NCBI GenBank assembly: GCA_009903795.1
Contig: WYER01000033.1
Span: forward strand, 24,887-88,886
Source: Nitrososphaerota archaeon
Lineage (GTDB): Archaea; Thermoproteota; Nitrososphaeria; Conexivisphaerales; UBA164
Direction of reading: 5' to 3'
DNA length: 64,000 nucleotides
Positions 24,014 through 32,906 of the stretch are shown one piece after another. The first letter of the stretch is position 1. Every line of letters starts with the position of its first letter. The position numbers and the translations under genes were made by a program. Below the pieces are notes generated by a model, which saw only the letters and a list, made by a program, of their open reading frames with translations, made no database searches and was not told the DNA's origin.

Positions 24014-26149
24014 ATGTTGTTTGAAGATGCGCTAAACATAAGAAAGGAAACAGACATTGACCCTCAGGTCGATATTGAAATAAAGGACAAGTTTTATTCT
24101 ATAAATAAACCAACATTTACCAAAAAAGACTTTATAAATTATGCTGAGCTCAAAGAATATCTAGTTAAGCTAGTAAGCGAATCTTACGGAGGTCATACTT
24201 CCACTTATTATGATCCACTTAAAGGCACAAAGATCAATCCAATTTTTTCAGATTATTTTGGACAGTGGGAATCCGATTTTATTTATTTTGTAAAAGGCAT
24301 AAAGAATCCTAAAGTTGAGCCTCCTAAAGGTACCGGCTATATTGTTTTTAGTATAACAAGCAGGTTCATAATCAGGTTTGTTGATGTTAAGGCACCTGTT
24401 GCTGTGGCAAGCAGCAAACTAGCTGACATTATGAACTTAAAATCGAACTCCTTGCCTGTTAAAATAGGCACATCATTTTACAGACTCTATTTTTCTAAAG
24501 ACGTTAAAGGCCCTATTTTCTTTGACGGCTACACGGCTTCTTACGAGCAAAAAGGGAAGGTTATAAGTTTTGGCGAACTTCTTCTTCCCATAAGTTCATG
24601 CTCTGATATTTTTGGGCAGAACTGCAAAAAAAGCGTACAAAAATTTAGCGAGGCTTTAGAAGAAGCAAGAACAACTGGATACTTAAGCCCATACTTTTCT
24701 TTTCCAAGATCGATTTTTAAAATTAAAATTCTTGATGAAGAAAAAATTGAACTAAACGATATATCTATTCAGACATTAATCAATTCCCATGTGCCTTTCG
24801 TCATTGAAAAAGAAAAGGGTAGTATAAGGCTCATTGATGTTGAAGACGAAAGGACAAAAGCCATTTTACACATAGCAAAAAGGGGCCTCGGAGGTATAAA
24901 CTTATATGAACCCTACAGGGGAACTTTTAAGGTTTTCATTAGGGTAGACAAAGATCTTCATGAAGTTAGCAAATATGACGGGGTTCTCGCTTCTAAAAGT
25001 CCTTCGACTAACTCGGGTTTAAGATTAAGGTTATGTGAAAATTGTAGCAGGACTACGCCTTTTAGAAAATGCGAAAGATGCGGATCGAAAACAGTTGAAA
25101 TATATTATTGTAAGAGATGCGGTATATACACAAAAGAAAAAATTTGTCCCAAATGTGGTGCAACAACTTCAGAATCTTATATAAATAATTTAAATTTGAA
25201 CGAAAGCTTAAGTTACGTTGCTAGCAGGCTAAAAATAACAGGCTTACGAAATCCAGCAATTCCTAAAAATTTATTCAATGAACCAGAAATTCCAGATAAG
25301 CTTGTGTTAAGGCAAAAAAATTCATTGTTAACAAGCAAATATGGAATTATATTAACGCCAATTAAGTTGCAGGCCGGAGATATAAACGGAAGCGAAATTG
25401 AGATGCCTGCTAAGTATGAGCCTCTTATCAAGGAGATTAAATCTTTTATTTATGAAGAATTAGTTAGCGTCTACGGTAAAGAAACAGATATTGAGAGTAT
25501 AGGATCAAGCATAATTATTTTTAACAAACCTATTAATGCCGGAATCGAGCTTAAGATAAAAGGTTACAGGCAGGGCAACGAAGCTATAGTAAATCCTAAT
25601 GTTCTGGAATTTGCAGGTCTTGGCGTTCTTGATAACCAGGCGTATTTTGCTTTAAGTGAAGATGTAGCATTAAACTGCATATGCCCAAAGGGTAAGGGAA
25701 TTATCATTTATAAGTCAGCAGAAAGCGTCGATCTTTATCCTGTTAAATTAGATTACATGAGAACTCCAATATACCAGCAAAGCATAACCGAAATAATAAA
25801 AGGCGTTATAAATTTACTTTCAAACACATATCCTGATGTTTTAAACGAAAGAGATTCAATTTCATTGATAAAGAAAATTGAAGATATGTTCGTCAGGCAA
25901 TCTTATATTTGCGAAAAGTGCGGCAAAAAGCTCAAGGTTCCTACGTTAAATATGCGATGCCCCGTATGCGGCTCAAAGTTAAGACCAAGGTTTACATCTT
26001 CTGATTTAAACAATTTTATCTTGCAATTAAATGAGCTAGCAGAGAACTTTCAGGCTTCTCCTTACAAGGAGATAATTGAGATCTATGTTAACAACGTAAA
26101 AAACATCTTTAGGACTTCGAGTCAGATGAGCATCGGAGATTTCTGGTAA
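24014..26149 (+). CDS. Catalytically reduced PolD large subunit (DP2-like)
   Basis: A 711-residue protein, against roughly 1100-1300 for PolD DP2. The N-terminus ALNIRKETDIDPQVDIEI follows the DP2 opening (A-x-x-A-R...DP...VEI). Residues about 339-386 hold a run of CxxC knuckles (CENC, CERCG, CKRCG, CPKCG), followed by a segment like DP2 after its zinc region (SYVASRLKI ... GLRNP). Residues 631-660 (CEKCGKKLKVPTLNMRCPVCG) and the helical tail match the DP2 C-terminal zinc finger. No DGD-type catalytic aspartate motif is found. The last eight residues, QMSIGDFW, form a PIP box for PCNA. It is a single gene with a leaderless-type promoter, divergent from deoA. Confidence 0.8.
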   Translation: MLFEDALNIRKETDIDPQVDIEIKDKFYSINKPTFTKKDFINYAELKEYLVKLVSESYGGHTSTYYDPLKGTKINPIFSDYFGQWESDFIYFVKGIKNPKVEPPKGTGYIVFSITSRFIIRFVDVKAPVAVASSKLADIMNLKSNSLPVKIGTSFYRLYFSKDVKGPIFFDGYTASYEQKGKVISFGELLLPISSCSDIFGQNCKKSVQKFSEALEEARTTGYLSPYFSFPRSIFKIKILDEEKIELNDISIQTLINSHVPFVIEKEKGSIRLIDVEDERTKAILHIAKRGLGGINLYEPYRGTFKVFIRVDKDLHEVSKYDGVLASKSPSTNSGLRLRLCENCSRTTPFRKCERCGSKTVEIYYCKRCGIYTKEKICPKCGATTSESYINNLNLNESLSYVASRLKITGLRNPAIPKNLFNEPEIPDKLVLRQKNSLLTSKYGIILTPIKLQAGDINGSEIEMPAKYEPLIKEIKSFIYEELVSVYGKETDIESIGSSIIIFNKPINAGIELKIKGYRQGNEAIVNPNVLEFAGLGVLDNQAYFALSEDVALNCICPKGKGIIIYKSAESVDLYPVKLDYMRTPIYQQSITEIIKGVINLLSNTYPDVLNERDSISLIKKIEDMFVRQSYICEKCGKKLKVPTLNMRCPVCGSKLRPRFTSSDLNNFILQLNELAENFQASPYKEIIEIYVNNVKNIFRTSSQMSIGDFW

Positions 26150-26151
26150 CA

Positions 26152-26511
26152 TCAGAAATAAAAAAAGTCTAGCACAATGTTTTGGGACTTTATATAAGGT
26201 TTTCCGTTTCTGTTTATAATATTGGCTTTACCATGTGCCGTAACGGTGTAAACTTTCTTTTCTCCTTCATAAATATCCATGTTAATTATAAAATTGCCTG
26301 TTTTCATGTCTAAGATTTTTTCTCTTTGAATTATTCGAAAATTTTCTTTTTGCGGTATTTCTTTTGAAATAAAATCCAGCAGTTCTTTTTTTAACCTGTT
26401 TTCAAACGAAGTATTTTTCCTTGACTTAAAAAATCCATATATTTCTTTATCAATAGTAATTACCTTTAAATCCTTAGGCTTATTTTCATCTTTCGTAAGG
26501 CTATTTGACAT
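26152..26511 (-). CDS. Hypothetical protein
   Basis: A 119-residue charged protein I do not recognise. The first 20 residues are Lys/Asp rich and probably disordered; the rest looks like an alpha/beta fold, with alternating strands from residue 58 onward (FRIIQREKILDM, NFIINMDIYEGEKKVYTVTA) reminiscent of a small cystatin- or NTF2-like sheet. It is convergent with the DP2-like gene, 2 nt apart, and reads from an AT-rich promoter at about 26530. Confidence 0.6.
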   Translation of the reverse strand: MSNSLTKDENKPKDLKVITIDKEIYGFFKSRKNTSFENRLKKELLDFISKEIPQKENFRIIQREKILDMKTGNFIINMDIYEGEKKVYTVTAHGKANIINRNGKPYIKSQNIVLDFFYF

Positions 26512-26609
26512 TTATCGTTAAAAATAATTATTTTAAAACATATAAATATATTCCAAAAACAAAAAGCTATAGGAAAAATTATTAAACAATCTTGTACAAA
26601 CAACTGCTG

Positions 26610-27518
26610 TTGAAAGAATTAAACGCATACTTTTTTGGCATATTTCCAAGATCGGAAAAGCTGATAGATATAACCCGTAAAAAGCAAGATTACCACGAAG
26701 ATCTAATGCAAGAATCTCTAAAAATGATTGAGTACCAGAAATCTAAAAACTTTAAGATTATAAGCGATCCGCAGATCGCATGGGAAGACATGTTCAGACC
26801 TTTAGCTTTATCTACAGAAGGCATTACCATTAATGGTTTGAACAGATATTTTGAGACAAACACATTTTATAAGGTGCCAGTTATTCGCGCTAAACCTTCA
26901 GTTAAAGAAGGCGTACTAAAGAAGTATCTTACAACGGGGGCATCGCTCATATCTTTTCCAGATCCGTTTACTTTCTCATGCCTGAGTAAGGATGAGTTTT
27001 ATGGGGATAAAGAAAAGTTAATAGAAGGTATAGGTAACCTTATAGCTGAATTTGCTTCACAAATCAGTAAAGAGGGATACCAGTATCTAATCCTAAAAGG
27101 GCCATCTTACGGCAACTGCGAATTCAGAAATTATGAAAAAAGTATAAAAGACGCGCTTTCTGTCATTAAAGATTCATTTAAAGGGAAAGTTATTGTTCAC
27201 GTTTACTTTTATAGAAATTTAAACGCGTTAAACTTTTTAGCATTTTCTCCAGTTGATGGTATAGGTGTTGACATGTATTCATTTAAAGTAGATGATATCG
27301 AAGATTTATTAAATAGTGGTAAAGAACTAGCTTTAGGAATTATAAATGGATTTAACACCAAAATGGAAAATGAAGATTATATAATCAGCATCATAAGGAG
27401 CTTAAACTTTAACGGATCGTTGTACATAACAAATAATGTGGACTTCGAATTTTTACCCCAGCAATTTGCTTTGAAGAAAGTAGATTTGATTTCTAAAATA
27501 GCCGGTGAGATTTCATGA
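26610..27518 (+). CDS. Methionine synthase N-terminal-domain-like protein
   Basis: About 302 residues resembling the N-terminal half of cobalamin-independent methionine synthase, encoded as a separate gene as in Sulfolobus. Recognisable features are the opening FGIFPRSEKLID, the segment PVIRAKPSV near residue 90, and PDPFTFSCLS. It lacks zinc ligands and so is probably a regulatory or substrate-binding partner of the next protein. TTG 26610 is at leaderless distance from ATTATTAAAC (26579-26588); TTG 26592 is too close to it. The downstream gene overlaps by 4 nt. Confidence 0.7.
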   Translation: MKELNAYFFGIFPRSEKLIDITRKKQDYHEDLMQESLKMIEYQKSKNFKIISDPQIAWEDMFRPLALSTEGITINGLNRYFETNTFYKVPVIRAKPSVKEGVLKKYLTTGASLISFPDPFTFSCLSKDEFYGDKEKLIEGIGNLIAEFASQISKEGYQYLILKGPSYGNCEFRNYEKSIKDALSVIKDSFKGKVIVHVYFYRNLNALNFLAFSPVDGIGVDMYSFKVDDIEDLLNSGKELALGIINGFNTKMENEDYIISIIRSLNFNGSLYITNNVDFEFLPQQFALKKVDLISKIAGEIS

Positions 27519-28519
27519 GCTTGTTTAAAACTCAGGAAATAGGAAGCTTAAAAAAGCCAAGCTGGCTGCTTGAATACTTAAAAACGAGCGCATCGGAAGA
27601 GGAAAAAAAGGCAGCCCTTGACGATGCAGCATTTATAAATTTAAAGATGCTGGAGCATATAGGTTTAGACTTTGTCTATGACGGAGAAGCAAGAAGAGTT
27701 GAAATGTACGAGCATCCTGCAAAGTTTATACATGGATTTGAGTTTGTTGGGAGGGTTAGGTCATGGGATAATAAATATTATAAAAAAGCTAGGGTAGTGG
27801 ACAGAGTATCCCTTGAAAAAAATTATCATCTGGAAGAATTCATTTTTGTAAAAGAATACGCCATAAAGACACCCAAAATTCCAGTTACGGGCGCATATAC
27901 CCTAATGGATTGGTCTTATGACGAATACTATAACTCAAGAGAAGATCTAGCTATGGATTTAGCAAAACAGATAATAAACAGAATACTAAAAGAACTCGAA
28001 AATGTAGGGATGCAAGTTGTGCAAATAGATGAGCCGGCAGCTACAACGCATCCGGCTGAAATGGAAATGTTCGTAAGAATATTTAACGAACAAGTTAAAG
28101 GCCTGAACGCTAAGATAAACATCCACGTATGTTATAGTGGGGACGAGTATTCAAGCCTCATGCCAGTAATTCCAGATTTAAAGGCAAAACATTTTGCGCT
28201 GGAATTTGCGAACAGGGATTCAATTAACCTTGGAGTTGATGATGCAGCAAGGCCAGGCTACAGGGCTCTGAAGACATTCAGAGAATACGCTAGCGATAGG
28301 GAAATAGGCCTTGGGGTATTGGATGTTCATTCCGATTATATAGAACCACCAGAACTTGTTAGGGATAGAATACTATACGCAGTTAAAGTATTAGGTGACC
28401 CGTCCAAAATTTACGTTAATCCTGATTGCGGGCTTAGAACGAGAAAAAGAGAAATAGCCTTTGCAAAGTTAAAAAACATGATTAAAGGGGTAAGGCTTGC
28501 AGAAGCAGCTATAAGATGA
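27515..28519 (+). CDS. metE: Cobalamin-independent methionine synthase, catalytic core
   Basis: A 334-residue core MetE corresponding to the C-terminal domain of the bacterial enzyme. Zinc ligands are visible in HVCYSG (His, Cys), the Glu of ALEFANR, and Cys of NPDCGLRTR; VQIDEPA is the conserved barrel motif. Archaeal short MetE transfers a methyl group to homocysteine from a non-folate donor such as methylcobalamin or a methyl-pterin. It is translationally coupled to both neighbours (ATGA overlaps). Confidence 0.92.
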   Translation: MSLFKTQEIGSLKKPSWLLEYLKTSASEEEKKAALDDAAFINLKMLEHIGLDFVYDGEARRVEMYEHPAKFIHGFEFVGRVRSWDNKYYKKARVVDRVSLEKNYHLEEFIFVKEYAIKTPKIPVTGAYTLMDWSYDEYYNSREDLAMDLAKQIINRILKELENVGMQVVQIDEPAATTHPAEMEMFVRIFNEQVKGLNAKINIHVCYSGDEYSSLMPVIPDLKAKHFALEFANRDSINLGVDDAARPGYRALKTFREYASDREIGLGVLDVHSDYIEPPELVRDRILYAVKVLGDPSKIYVNPDCGLRTRKREIAFAKLKNMIKGVRLAEAAIR

Positions 28520-29199
28520 AAGTTACTTTTATACTTGCAGAAGCAGCGCTTGAACCTATACCATCATCTCTCAGGAAAGACGCTCGAATAATAAAATCGT
28601 GTAAAAAATTAGGAAAAAAGCCTGATAAATGTCTACTTGATAAATCGCTTCATTATTGGGCTATGGATAGATTAGTTGATAAAGAAAAAAGAGGGAGACC
28701 TGATATAGCATATCACGTTATGTTGGATGTAACATCATCACCTCTTTATAAAAGCGGATTGCTTGATTTTTTTGTTCACACTTATAATGACTATATAATT
28801 AAGGTTGGAAATAACGTTAGACCGCCGCGCACTTATGTAAGATTTGAAGGCTTGATTCTGGATTTGTTTGAGAAAAAAATTATAAAAGACATTAACGGAA
28901 ATGTATTACTAGAATTAAAACGTGGGAAAGTTAAGGATATTTTAAGCGAAATAGGAACAAGTTCAGCTGTAGGTTTTGACGTAAATGGAGAACTTGTTAC
29001 GTATGAACACGCAGCTAAACAGATAATTTCTGGGCAAAAAGTTTTCATAGTTGGTGGATTTCCCACAGGTGATTTTTCGATTGAAACATCTTCGCTTTTT
29101 GCTAAAAAGTTTTCGTTAGCCCGTGAGATGCTTGAGGCTGATACTGTAACTTGTAGATTAATTTACGAAATAGAAAAAGTACTACTTTTGGCAAAATAG
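28516..29199 (+). CDS. nep1: Ribosome biogenesis methyltransferase Nep1
   Basis: A 227-residue SPOUT-family protein of the Nep1/Emg1 group: LDKSLHYWAM near the N-terminus, RPDIAYHVMLDVTSSPLYK, RPPRTYVRFEGLI, and the SAM-binding knot region VFIVGGFPTGDFS. It methylates the N1 of a pseudouridine in 16S rRNA during small-subunit assembly. It overlaps metE by 4 nt, an arrangement that also supplies methyl metabolism context, although no functional link is required. Confidence 0.93.
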   Translation: MKVTFILAEAALEPIPSSLRKDARIIKSCKKLGKKPDKCLLDKSLHYWAMDRLVDKEKRGRPDIAYHVMLDVTSSPLYKSGLLDFFVHTYNDYIIKVGNNVRPPRTYVRFEGLILDLFEKKIIKDINGNVLLELKRGKVKDILSEIGTSSAVGFDVNGELVTYEHAAKQIISGQKVFIVGGFPTGDFSIETSSLFAKKFSLAREMLEADTVTCRLIYEIEKVLLLAK

Positions 29200-29279
29200 G
29201 ATAGCAGTTCTTTTTCTTTCAAGTTTTTGGTAAAGTTTTTAAATAGTACAATAATAATACTCTATTTAGGTGGTGTAAC

Positions 29280-30959
29280 ATGTCTACTGCACAAACTCCT
29301 TATGGTCCAATCTTAGTTCTCAAGGAAGGAACTACAGAGACAAAAGGTTATGAGGCTATAAGAAACAACATAGAAGCAGCTTTGGTAATTACGGAGATCA
29401 TAAAAACATCGCTTGGTCCAAGAGGAATGGATAAAATGCTAGTAGATACTCTAGGGGATGTAACTATAACCAACGATGGGGCAACAATGCTTAAACAGCT
29501 TGATGTACAACATCCAGCAGCAAAAATACTTGTAGAGATAGCAAAAGCTACTGATTCTGAAGTTGGGGATGGAACAACTTCAGCTGTCATTTTTGCCGGT
29601 AAACTATTAGAAGAAGCTAGGAAGCTCCTCGACAAAAACATTCATCCAACAAACATAGTTGAGGGTTACCAGTTTGCTTCTAAAAAAGCCTTAGAAAGGC
29701 TTTATCAGATAGCCATAAAAATATCCCCAGAAGACAAAGAATGGCTTCTTAAGCTTGCAAAAACTAGCATGAGATCGAAGATAATTGCAGAAGAGTCAGA
29801 CTATCTCGCAAACTTGGTCATAGAAGCTGTATTCCAAGTTGCAGAAAAGAGAGAAGACAATACATATAAGGTAGATGTGGACAACATTTCTGTTTTAAAG
29901 AAACAGGGAGGATCGATATCTGATTCTTCTCTTGTAAAAGGTATTATTGTTGACAAAGAAGTAGTTCACAGCGGTATGCCAAAAATTGTAAAGAACGCAA
30001 AGATTGCTCTCCTGAACGCTCCTCTTGAGATAGAGAAGACAGAGTACAGCGCTGAAATAAGAATAAGTGACCCATCAAAGATGAAAGCTTTCTTGGACCA
30101 GGAAGCTTTAATGCTCAAACAGATGGTTGATAAAATAAAAGAAGTAGGCGCTAACGTAGTTTTTTGCCAGAAAGGCATAGATGATCTAGCTCAACATTAC
30201 TTGGCTAAAGCAGGAATACTTGCTGTAAGAAGAGTTAAGGAAAGCGACATGGGAAGGCTTGCAAAAGCTACAGGCGGAAGAATAGTTACAAACATAGAAG
30301 ATCTCACGCCTGCTGACTTAGGGTATGCAGAAATAGTCGAAGAAAGAAAAGTTGAGGAAGACAAGTGGGTTTTCGTAGAAGGATGCAAGAACCCGAAAGC
30401 AGTAAGCATTTTAATAAGGGGTGGAAGCCAGAGAGTTGTAGATGAGGCTGAAAGATCTATTCATGATGCTATAATGGTAACAAAGGACGTACTTGAAAAA
30501 CCCTTAGTGGTTGCAGGTGGTGGAGCGGCTGAAGAAGAAATGGTTCAATACATTAGGGAAGAAGCAAAGAAGATGCCAGGCAGGGAGCAGCTAGCTGCAC
30601 TTGCTTATGCTGACGCTCTAGAGAACGCTATTCCATTAACTTTGGCTGAAAATGCGGGAATGGATCCGCTCGATGTACAAGTTGAGATAAGGGCAGCTCA
30701 TTCAAAAGGAAATTTATGGTACGGCGTTGATGCTTATAGCAACAAGGTTGAAGACATGTACAAGTTAGGTGTCTTTGAACCAGCCATAGTCAAAGAGCAA
30801 GTCATAAAAGCTGCAACAGAAGCCGCTACAATGATACTTAGAATAGATGACGTAATAGCAGCAAAGTTATCCAAACCTCCAACAGGGGGCGCTGGCGGCA
30901 AGCCATCTGAAGAAAAAGAAGGAGAAGGAGAAAGCTCTACACCAAAATTACCAGAATAA
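29280..30959 (+). CDS. thsA: Thermosome subunit (group II chaperonin)
   Basis: A 559-residue CCT/thermosome subunit: SLGPRGMDKMLVD, TNDGATMLK and DSEVGDGTTSAVIFAGKL near the N-terminus build the ATPase site, and the C-terminal LRIDDVIAA is followed by a Gly/Glu-rich tail (residues about 535-559) instead of GGM repeats. It folds proteins in a two-ring cage. GGTGGTG at 29269-29275 precedes ATG 29280, so this gene has a leader, unlike many neighbours; TTTTTAAATAG at 29236-29246 is the likely TATA box. Only one subunit gene is present here. Confidence 0.97.
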   Translation: MSTAQTPYGPILVLKEGTTETKGYEAIRNNIEAALVITEIIKTSLGPRGMDKMLVDTLGDVTITNDGATMLKQLDVQHPAAKILVEIAKATDSEVGDGTTSAVIFAGKLLEEARKLLDKNIHPTNIVEGYQFASKKALERLYQIAIKISPEDKEWLLKLAKTSMRSKIIAEESDYLANLVIEAVFQVAEKREDNTYKVDVDNISVLKKQGGSISDSSLVKGIIVDKEVVHSGMPKIVKNAKIALLNAPLEIEKTEYSAEIRISDPSKMKAFLDQEALMLKQMVDKIKEVGANVVFCQKGIDDLAQHYLAKAGILAVRRVKESDMGRLAKATGGRIVTNIEDLTPADLGYAEIVEERKVEEDKWVFVEGCKNPKAVSILIRGGSQRVVDEAERSIHDAIMVTKDVLEKPLVVAGGGAAEEEMVQYIREEAKKMPGREQLAALAYADALENAIPLTLAENAGMDPLDVQVEIRAAHSKGNLWYGVDAYSNKVEDMYKLGVFEPAIVKEQVIKAATEAATMILRIDDVIAAKLSKPPTGGAGGKPSEEKEGEGESSTPKLPE

Positions 30960-30975
30960 GCAAAAATCCTTAAAT

Positions 30976-31665
30976 CTATTGTTCTCTTAATTTTTCTTTT
31001 GAATAATTTATCAAAAAAGATATTTCTTCAAAAGCTTTTGAAGCATCTTCGTCTTTTACAACTATTAGCGTATCTGTATAAGTGCTAGAAGTATCTTCTA
31101 TGTTTATGCCGGCTGCGCTGATAAATCTATAAATAAGCTCTATACAACCAGGTGTGTTAAGTATTTCTGCAGGGCTATGAATAACTATTAGCGTAAGCCC
31201 ATCTTTTATTTCAAGAAGTTGCAACCTGTATTTAGAAAAGTGCTTTAATGCTTCTGTTTTTGATAACCCATACGTTACTAAAGTAAGGGCATTCGTAGTT
31301 TTAGATAAATGTATGATCTTATCAGATATTTTCATACCACTTTCTATTATCTCCTCAGCTTTATCATTCTTAAAGACCATCTTTAAAGCGTCTGTAATTA
31401 TAGTAACATTACTCTTGGAAAGAACTTTAAAAGAATCAAGCTCTTCATACTTTTTAAATGCCCTGTACCTTTTAAGTGCAGACACCACAGCTTCTTCAGT
31501 AACTCTGATACCTTGCTTTTCAATGCGTTTTTTAATTATACGCGCAAGCGCGCTCAGGTTAGCGTAGCCAAGTAAAAGAGAATGTTCATACGAAATATTG
31601 GAAGATACTATAGAATGGACCAATTTTGTTATCGATTGGCTATTTTTGGTCATCATTTTACCCAT
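30976..31665 (-). CDS. ACT-domain protein, putative amino-acid-responsive regulator
   Basis: About 229 residues from ATG 31665. The N-terminal part (about 5-70) is helical and could be an HTH-like bundle; two ACT-like beta-alpha-beta units follow (about 85-150 and 155-225; LTLIVIHSPAEILNTPGCIELIYRF, AAGINIEDTSSTYTDTLIVV). ACT domains bind amino acids. Its promoter overlaps that of argG, so a role in arginine/lysine control is an attractive inference. The longer frame to 31740 runs into argG and is rejected. Convergent with the thermosome gene. Confidence 0.7.
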   Translation of the reverse strand: MGKMMTKNSQSITKLVHSIVSSNISYEHSLLLGYANLSALARIIKKRIEKQGIRVTEEAVVSALKRYRAFKKYEELDSFKVLSKSNVTIITDALKMVFKNDKAEEIIESGMKISDKIIHLSKTTNALTLVTYGLSKTEALKHFSKYRLQLLEIKDGLTLIVIHSPAEILNTPGCIELIYRFISAAGINIEDTSSTYTDTLIVVKDEDASKAFEEISFLINYSKEKLREQ

Positions 31666-31684
31666 TACTATAAATAATGACCAA

Positions 31685-31698
31685 AAAGTATAAAAGCT
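31685..31698. promoter_or_regulatory. Shared palindromic promoter of argG and the ACT gene
   Basis: AAGTATAAAAGCTT is close to self-complementary and places a TATA-like box about 27 nt before ATG 31719 (plus) and about 25 nt before ATG 31665 (minus). Both transcripts should be leaderless and cannot easily initiate at once. Confidence 0.55.
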
Positions 31699-31718
31699 TT
31701 GCCAATTTGGTTTTCTGT

Positions 31719-32906
31719 ATGGGAAAAACAGTATTAGCATATTCAGGAGGACTTGACACGACTACATCTATAGCATGGATAAAAGAAAAATATGGAAACG
31801 AAGTTATAACTGTAACAGTAGATGTAGGTCAGCAAGAAGATTTTAAAGAGATAGAAGAAAGAGCTTACAAAGCTGGAGCTACAAAGCATTACTTCGTGGA
31901 TGCCAAAGACGAGTTCGCTAACGAATACATTTCAATGGCAATAAAGGCTAATGCAATGTATGAAAAGAAATATCCATTGAGCACATCCTTGGCAAGACCT
32001 TTGATAGCAAAAAAAGTAGCAGAAATCGCCAAGATAGAGAACGCTGACTCTGTGGCTCATGGAAGTACAGGGAAAGGAAACGATCAGGTAAGGTTCGATG
32101 TTACTTTAAGAGCGCTTTATCCAGGCGTTAAAATTATAGCGCCTGTAAGGGAATGGAACATGAGCAGAGACGAAGAACTAAAATACCTTTTAAACAAAGG
32201 TATACCTTATAAAGCATCTAGGAGCGAATTTAGTGTTGATGAAAATCTTTGGGGTAGATCTATTGAAAGTGGAAGACTTGAGGATCCATATTTTGAACCA
32301 CCAGAAGAAGCCTTTGCTTGGACTGTTTCTCCTGAAAAAGCGCCCGATAAACCAGAATACATAGAAATAGGGTTCAAAAAAGGCGTTCCAGAGTCGCTCA
32401 ATGGAGAAAAAATGAAGCTTTCTGATATGATTAAAATCATTAATAAGACAGCCGGCAGGCATGGTGTAGGAAGAATAGATCATATAGAAGACAGAGTAGT
32501 AGGCATTAAATCCCGTGAGGTTTATGAAACGCCAGCAGCTCTTGTGCTTATAGAAGCGCATCAGGAAATAGAAAAATTAACTCTACCCAAAACAGTGCTT
32601 AGGTTTAAACCATACATAGAAGAACAGTGGTCATCTATGATATATGACGGTTTATGGGCTGATCCTTTGAGGAATGCTCTTGAAGCTTTTATAAACGAAA
32701 CTCAAAAAAACGTTGAAGGTGAAGTAAGATTAAAACTATTTAAAGGCAGCGTCAGAGTTGTAGGCAGGAAGTCAGAAAAGTCTCTGTACAAACATGAGCT
32801 TTCAACATATTCATCAGCATCAACTTTCGATCAGAAGCAGGCGTTAGGCTTTATAAACCTATTTGCTTTGCAAACTTTGGTTTATAGGGAGGTTAATCAA
32901 GAATGA
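31719..32906 (+). CDS. argG: Argininosuccinate synthase
   Basis: A 395-residue enzyme with the PP-loop VLAYSGGLDTTTS at the N-terminus, GSTGKGNDQVRF, and a C-terminal helix for tetramer formation. It joins citrulline and aspartate using ATP. I place the start at ATG 31719, the conserved MGKTVLAYSGGLDT N-terminus, which is also at leaderless distance from the TATA box; ATG 31677 lies upstream of that box. It overlaps argH by 4 nt and heads the arg/lys block. Confidence 0.95.
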   Translation: MGKTVLAYSGGLDTTTSIAWIKEKYGNEVITVTVDVGQQEDFKEIEERAYKAGATKHYFVDAKDEFANEYISMAIKANAMYEKKYPLSTSLARPLIAKKVAEIAKIENADSVAHGSTGKGNDQVRFDVTLRALYPGVKIIAPVREWNMSRDEELKYLLNKGIPYKASRSEFSVDENLWGRSIESGRLEDPYFEPPEEAFAWTVSPEKAPDKPEYIEIGFKKGVPESLNGEKMKLSDMIKIINKTAGRHGVGRIDHIEDRVVGIKSREVYETPAALVLIEAHQEIEKLTLPKTVLRFKPYIEEQWSSMIYDGLWADPLRNALEAFINETQKNVEGEVRLKLFKGSVRVVGRKSEKSLYKHELSTYSSASTFDQKQALGFINLFALQTLVYREVNQE

